Shown here one piece after another: positions 5,996 to 7,949 of a stretch of DNA of 7,949 nucleotides. Numbering within the stretch: the stretch's first letter is position 1; each line of letters begins with the position of its first letter. The notes under the pieces were generated by a model. The model searched no databases. It was not told the origin of the DNA and was given only the letters and a program-made list of their open reading frames with translations. This DNA is from an uncultured Pseudomonadota bacterium (GTDB lineage Bacteria > Pseudomonadota > Alphaproteobacteria > Rs-D84). The position numbers and the translations under genes are program-made. The stretch is from NCBI GenBank assembly GCA_947303165.1, contig CAMYXE010000030.1, positions 1 to 7,949 of the forward strand, in the 5' to 3' direction.

Positions 5996-6460
5996 ATGTT
6001 GAAGTTAACCGAAGATGAACGTAAAGAATTTATAAAACAAGCAAAAATAGCATTATTTTTTAAAAATTTAAGCCCTTGTATGGAACTTGGCAGTACGAAA
6101 TTCAATGGTATGAACACATATCAATATGCTGAAAGAAAAGGGTTAACAAATGATATGACCGATGAACAAAAACAGATGTTAAGTCAAATATCCCGTGATG
6201 TATCTTCCTGGCGTATTTTGGCGGTCACACAAAAAACTTTGGGGTTGATAGTAGGTGTTATTGCTGTATCTAACTTTATAATAAATGTAAAATTCCAAGA
6301 ATTATACGATAAAATACAACCAGAAGAAAAATATATATTTTGGTCACTTGTCGCAGTTATTGTATTAAATCATCGTAAAATAAAAAAAATTTATAAAAAC
6401 GTATTACAAAAAATATACGAAATTGCACAATTAGAACTTGAAAAATCACAAGAAAAATAA
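5996..6460 (+). CDS. Unrecognised small two-helix membrane protein (remaining ORF of a disrupted gene)
   Basis: I do not recognise the family. From ATG 5996 it gives 154 residues: a charged helical N-terminal part (1-75, with QYAERKGLTNDMTDEQKQ at about 43-60), a clear membrane segment at about 81-98, a short loop with IQPEEKY, a second hydrophobic segment at about 113-125, and a lysine-rich amphipathic C-terminal helix (126-154). Both ends are probably cytoplasmic. ATG 5996 has no ribosome site; the sequence before it is A-rich, and coding-like sequence continues upstream in frame. It is therefore likely an internal methionine of a longer gene interrupted by two stops. It converges with dnaG, leaving 3 bases between the stop codons and no terminator in between. 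Confidence 0.55.
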   Translation: MLKLTEDERKEFIKQAKIALFFKNLSPCMELGSTKFNGMNTYQYAERKGLTNDMTDEQKQMLSQISRDVSSWRILAVTQKTLGLIVGVIAVSNFIINVKFQELYDKIQPEEKYIFWSLVAVIVLNHRKIKKIYKNVLQKIYEIAQLELEKSQEK

Positions 6461-6463
6461 TTT

Positions 6464-7949
6464 TTATTGAATATCTAATAATAGTTCTATTTTTTCTTTT
6501 ACTTGTTTGATTTTTTCATCTATTTCAACAGTCGAAGCAGAAGTGCCATTTTTCAATGCATCTGTGACAATTTGTTTTCTTTCTTTTATTAATTTTTCAA
6601 GATACTTTTGCAACTTTAATGATATAAGATATTTTTCTGCGGCATTAAAATCAAGATTCATATCAGCAACATTTGAATCAAAATTAATATTAAAACCGCT
6701 TATAAAATCACCATAACGTTCCGCTAATTCTGGGTATTTATTAACAATAAAGCAAAGTGTATTGTTTATAACAGAATCTATTTCTGGAATTTCTATATCA
6801 ACAGATTTTAAATTTTTCTTCCACTTATGCCATTCGTTAAATTTACGGCTATCATATTCGTGTTCATATTCTGCGCGTAATAATTTATCAGTGATTTTTT
6901 CAAGTTGCGATTTTAAGAATTTTTCCGCCTGTGTTTTCCCGGCCGGTGTATTAACAAGATAATTCTTGTTTGTGACTTGCCATAAAAAATCAACCAAAGG
7001 GACCGCATTATTTATAATCTTGTCCATCTCTGTTTTTCCAGATTTACGCAGGATTTCATCCGGGTCTTTGCCACCGGTCACAAATGCAAAACGAACATCA
7101 GAATTATCACGTAAAAACGGTAATATTATACCGCATGCGCGTGCCGCGGCTTTCTGTCCGGCACCGTCACCATCAAAACAAAAAATAATATTTCTATTTG
7201 CTTTACATAAAATTGCAATATGGTCTTCGGTAAGCGCGGTCCCAAGTGGCGCAACGGTTTCACCAAATCCATTAGATTGCATTTGAATTGCGTCAATTTG
7301 ACCTTCGACAATAATTGCACGATTGGCGCGGTGAATTGCTTCACGTGCAAAATTAAAACCGAATAACGTTTGTCTTTTATGGAACATTTCTGTATCGGTT
7401 GTATTTATATATTTGGGTTCAGACCCATCTAATGAACGCCCAGAAAATGCGACAATTTGCTCATGTGTATTGAATATAGGAAACATTAATTTATCACGAA
7501 AAAAATCATATAACCCATATTCACCACGGCGGACAAGCCCGGTTGCAATAAGTTTATCTTGTTTTATATCAACAAATTTATTTGCAATAATATTATTTTT
7601 TGGCGCATAACCAATACCGTATTTTTTTATCATTTCATCGGTAAAACCGCGCCCACGTATATATTCCAAGGCACGTGCACCTTCGGGGGTAAATAATTTT
7701 TCAGAATAAATTTTTGCCGCATTCGCCGTAATAGTTACATACGTTTCTTCTGCGTCGATTTGTTGTTGTGTTTTTGGTTTGTATTCTGGTAATTTTAATC
7801 CCGCCATGTCGGCCAATTCTGTTATAGCAGTCTTGAAATCGACATGTTCAGATTCCATAGTAAACGAAATAATATCACCATGTTTTCCGCAACCAAAACA
7901 GTGATAAAAACCTTTATCTTCACTGACCGAAAAAGACGGAGTTTTTTCA
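6464..7949 (-). CDS. dnaG: DNA primase DnaG (5' end beyond the window)
   Basis: 494 residues are visible; the gene continues past base 7949. DnaG makes the RNA primers for replication and docks on DnaB helicase. The visible start, EKTPSF and then FYHCFGCGKHGD, is the second half of the CHC2 zinc ribbon (Cys at visible residues 17 and 20); the first ligands (CPFH-type) lie outside. Next come the RNA-polymerase core motif RDKLMFPIFN (about 150-159), the SEPKYINT...LFGF block (about 176-198), the TOPRIM glutamate in IIVEGQIDA (Glu about 215), and the catalytic acidic motif DGDGAG (259-264) with GKDPDE (about 293-298). The last 130 residues are a divergent helical helicase-binding region. The ATG at 7858 is internal (FTMESEH), so it is not the start. 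All visible catalytic residues are intact. No rpoD follows, unlike many alphaproteobacterial loci. Confidence 0.95.
   Translation of the reverse strand, partial: EKTPSFSVSEDKGFYHCFGCGKHGDIISFTMESEHVDFKTAITELADMAGLKLPEYKPKTQQQIDAEETYVTITANAAKIYSEKLFTPEGARALEYIRGRGFTDEMIKKYGIGYAPKNNIIANKFVDIKQDKLIATGLVRRGEYGLYDFFRDKLMFPIFNTHEQIVAFSGRSLDGSEPKYINTTDTEMFHKRQTLFGFNFAREAIHRANRAIIVEGQIDAIQMQSNGFGETVAPLGTALTEDHIAILCKANRNIIFCFDGDGAGQKAAARACGIILPFLRDNSDVRFAFVTGGKDPDEILRKSGKTEMDKIINNAVPLVDFLWQVTNKNYLVNTPAGKTQAEKFLKSQLEKITDKLLRAEYEHEYDSRKFNEWHKWKKNLKSVDIEIPEIDSVINNTLCFIVNKYPELAERYGDFISGFNINFDSNVADMNLDFNAAEKYLISLKLQKYLEKLIKERKQIVTDALKNGTSASTVEIDEKIKQVKEKIELLLDIQ

Noticed and set aside
7856..7858. ATG 7858 as the dnaG start
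   Set aside because: The frame continues upstream to the window edge and encodes the FYHCFGCGKHGD zinc-ribbon motif of DnaG.

Overview
The window is an AT-rich stretch of bacterial chromosome. It most likely comes from an alphaproteobacterium with a reduced, AT-biased genome, of the Rickettsiales/Holosporales or gut-alphaproteobacterial kind. This is inferred from a P-type (VirB3/VirB4) type IV secretion pair, a cysteine-free ribosomal protein L36, a very short SufD-like protein, and ordinary bacterial YchF and DnaG. No rRNA, tRNA, CRISPR array or insertion sequence was seen.

Left part (1-3474). A short unrecognised plus-strand ORF touches the left edge. It faces a leftward operon that reads virB3 (inner-membrane subunit), then virB4 (secretion ATPase), then a small protein with an HEYKH zincin-type motif. 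virB3 and virB4 overlap by 4 bases (ATGA). A perfect-looking signal peptide begins one base after the virB4 stop, but it lies in a different frame from the HEYKH protein. The third gene is therefore probably a secreted protein broken by a 1-base frameshift.

Middle (3475-3783). A 309-base divergent intergenic region holds back-to-back sigma-70-like promoters for virB3-virB4 (leftward) and rpmJ (rightward). It also holds about ten copies of TTGTTRAAA in both orientations, often in close pairs. rpmJ ends in a good intrinsic terminator.

Right part (3971-7949). A 228-residue SufD-like Fe-S assembly protein on the minus strand is divergent from ychF, with 27 bases between their start codons. The predicted sufD-like promoter lies across the ychF start, and its transcript would be nearly leaderless. 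After the ychF terminator comes a small two-helix membrane protein whose 5' part carries two in-frame TAA codons, so it is likely a recent pseudogene. It converges with dnaG (DNA primase, minus strand), which runs off the right edge inside its CHC2 zinc domain.

Together the window mixes housekeeping genes for translation (rpmJ, ychF), replication (dnaG) and possibly Fe-S biogenesis with a type IV secretion module. Two small accessory genes show signs of decay.
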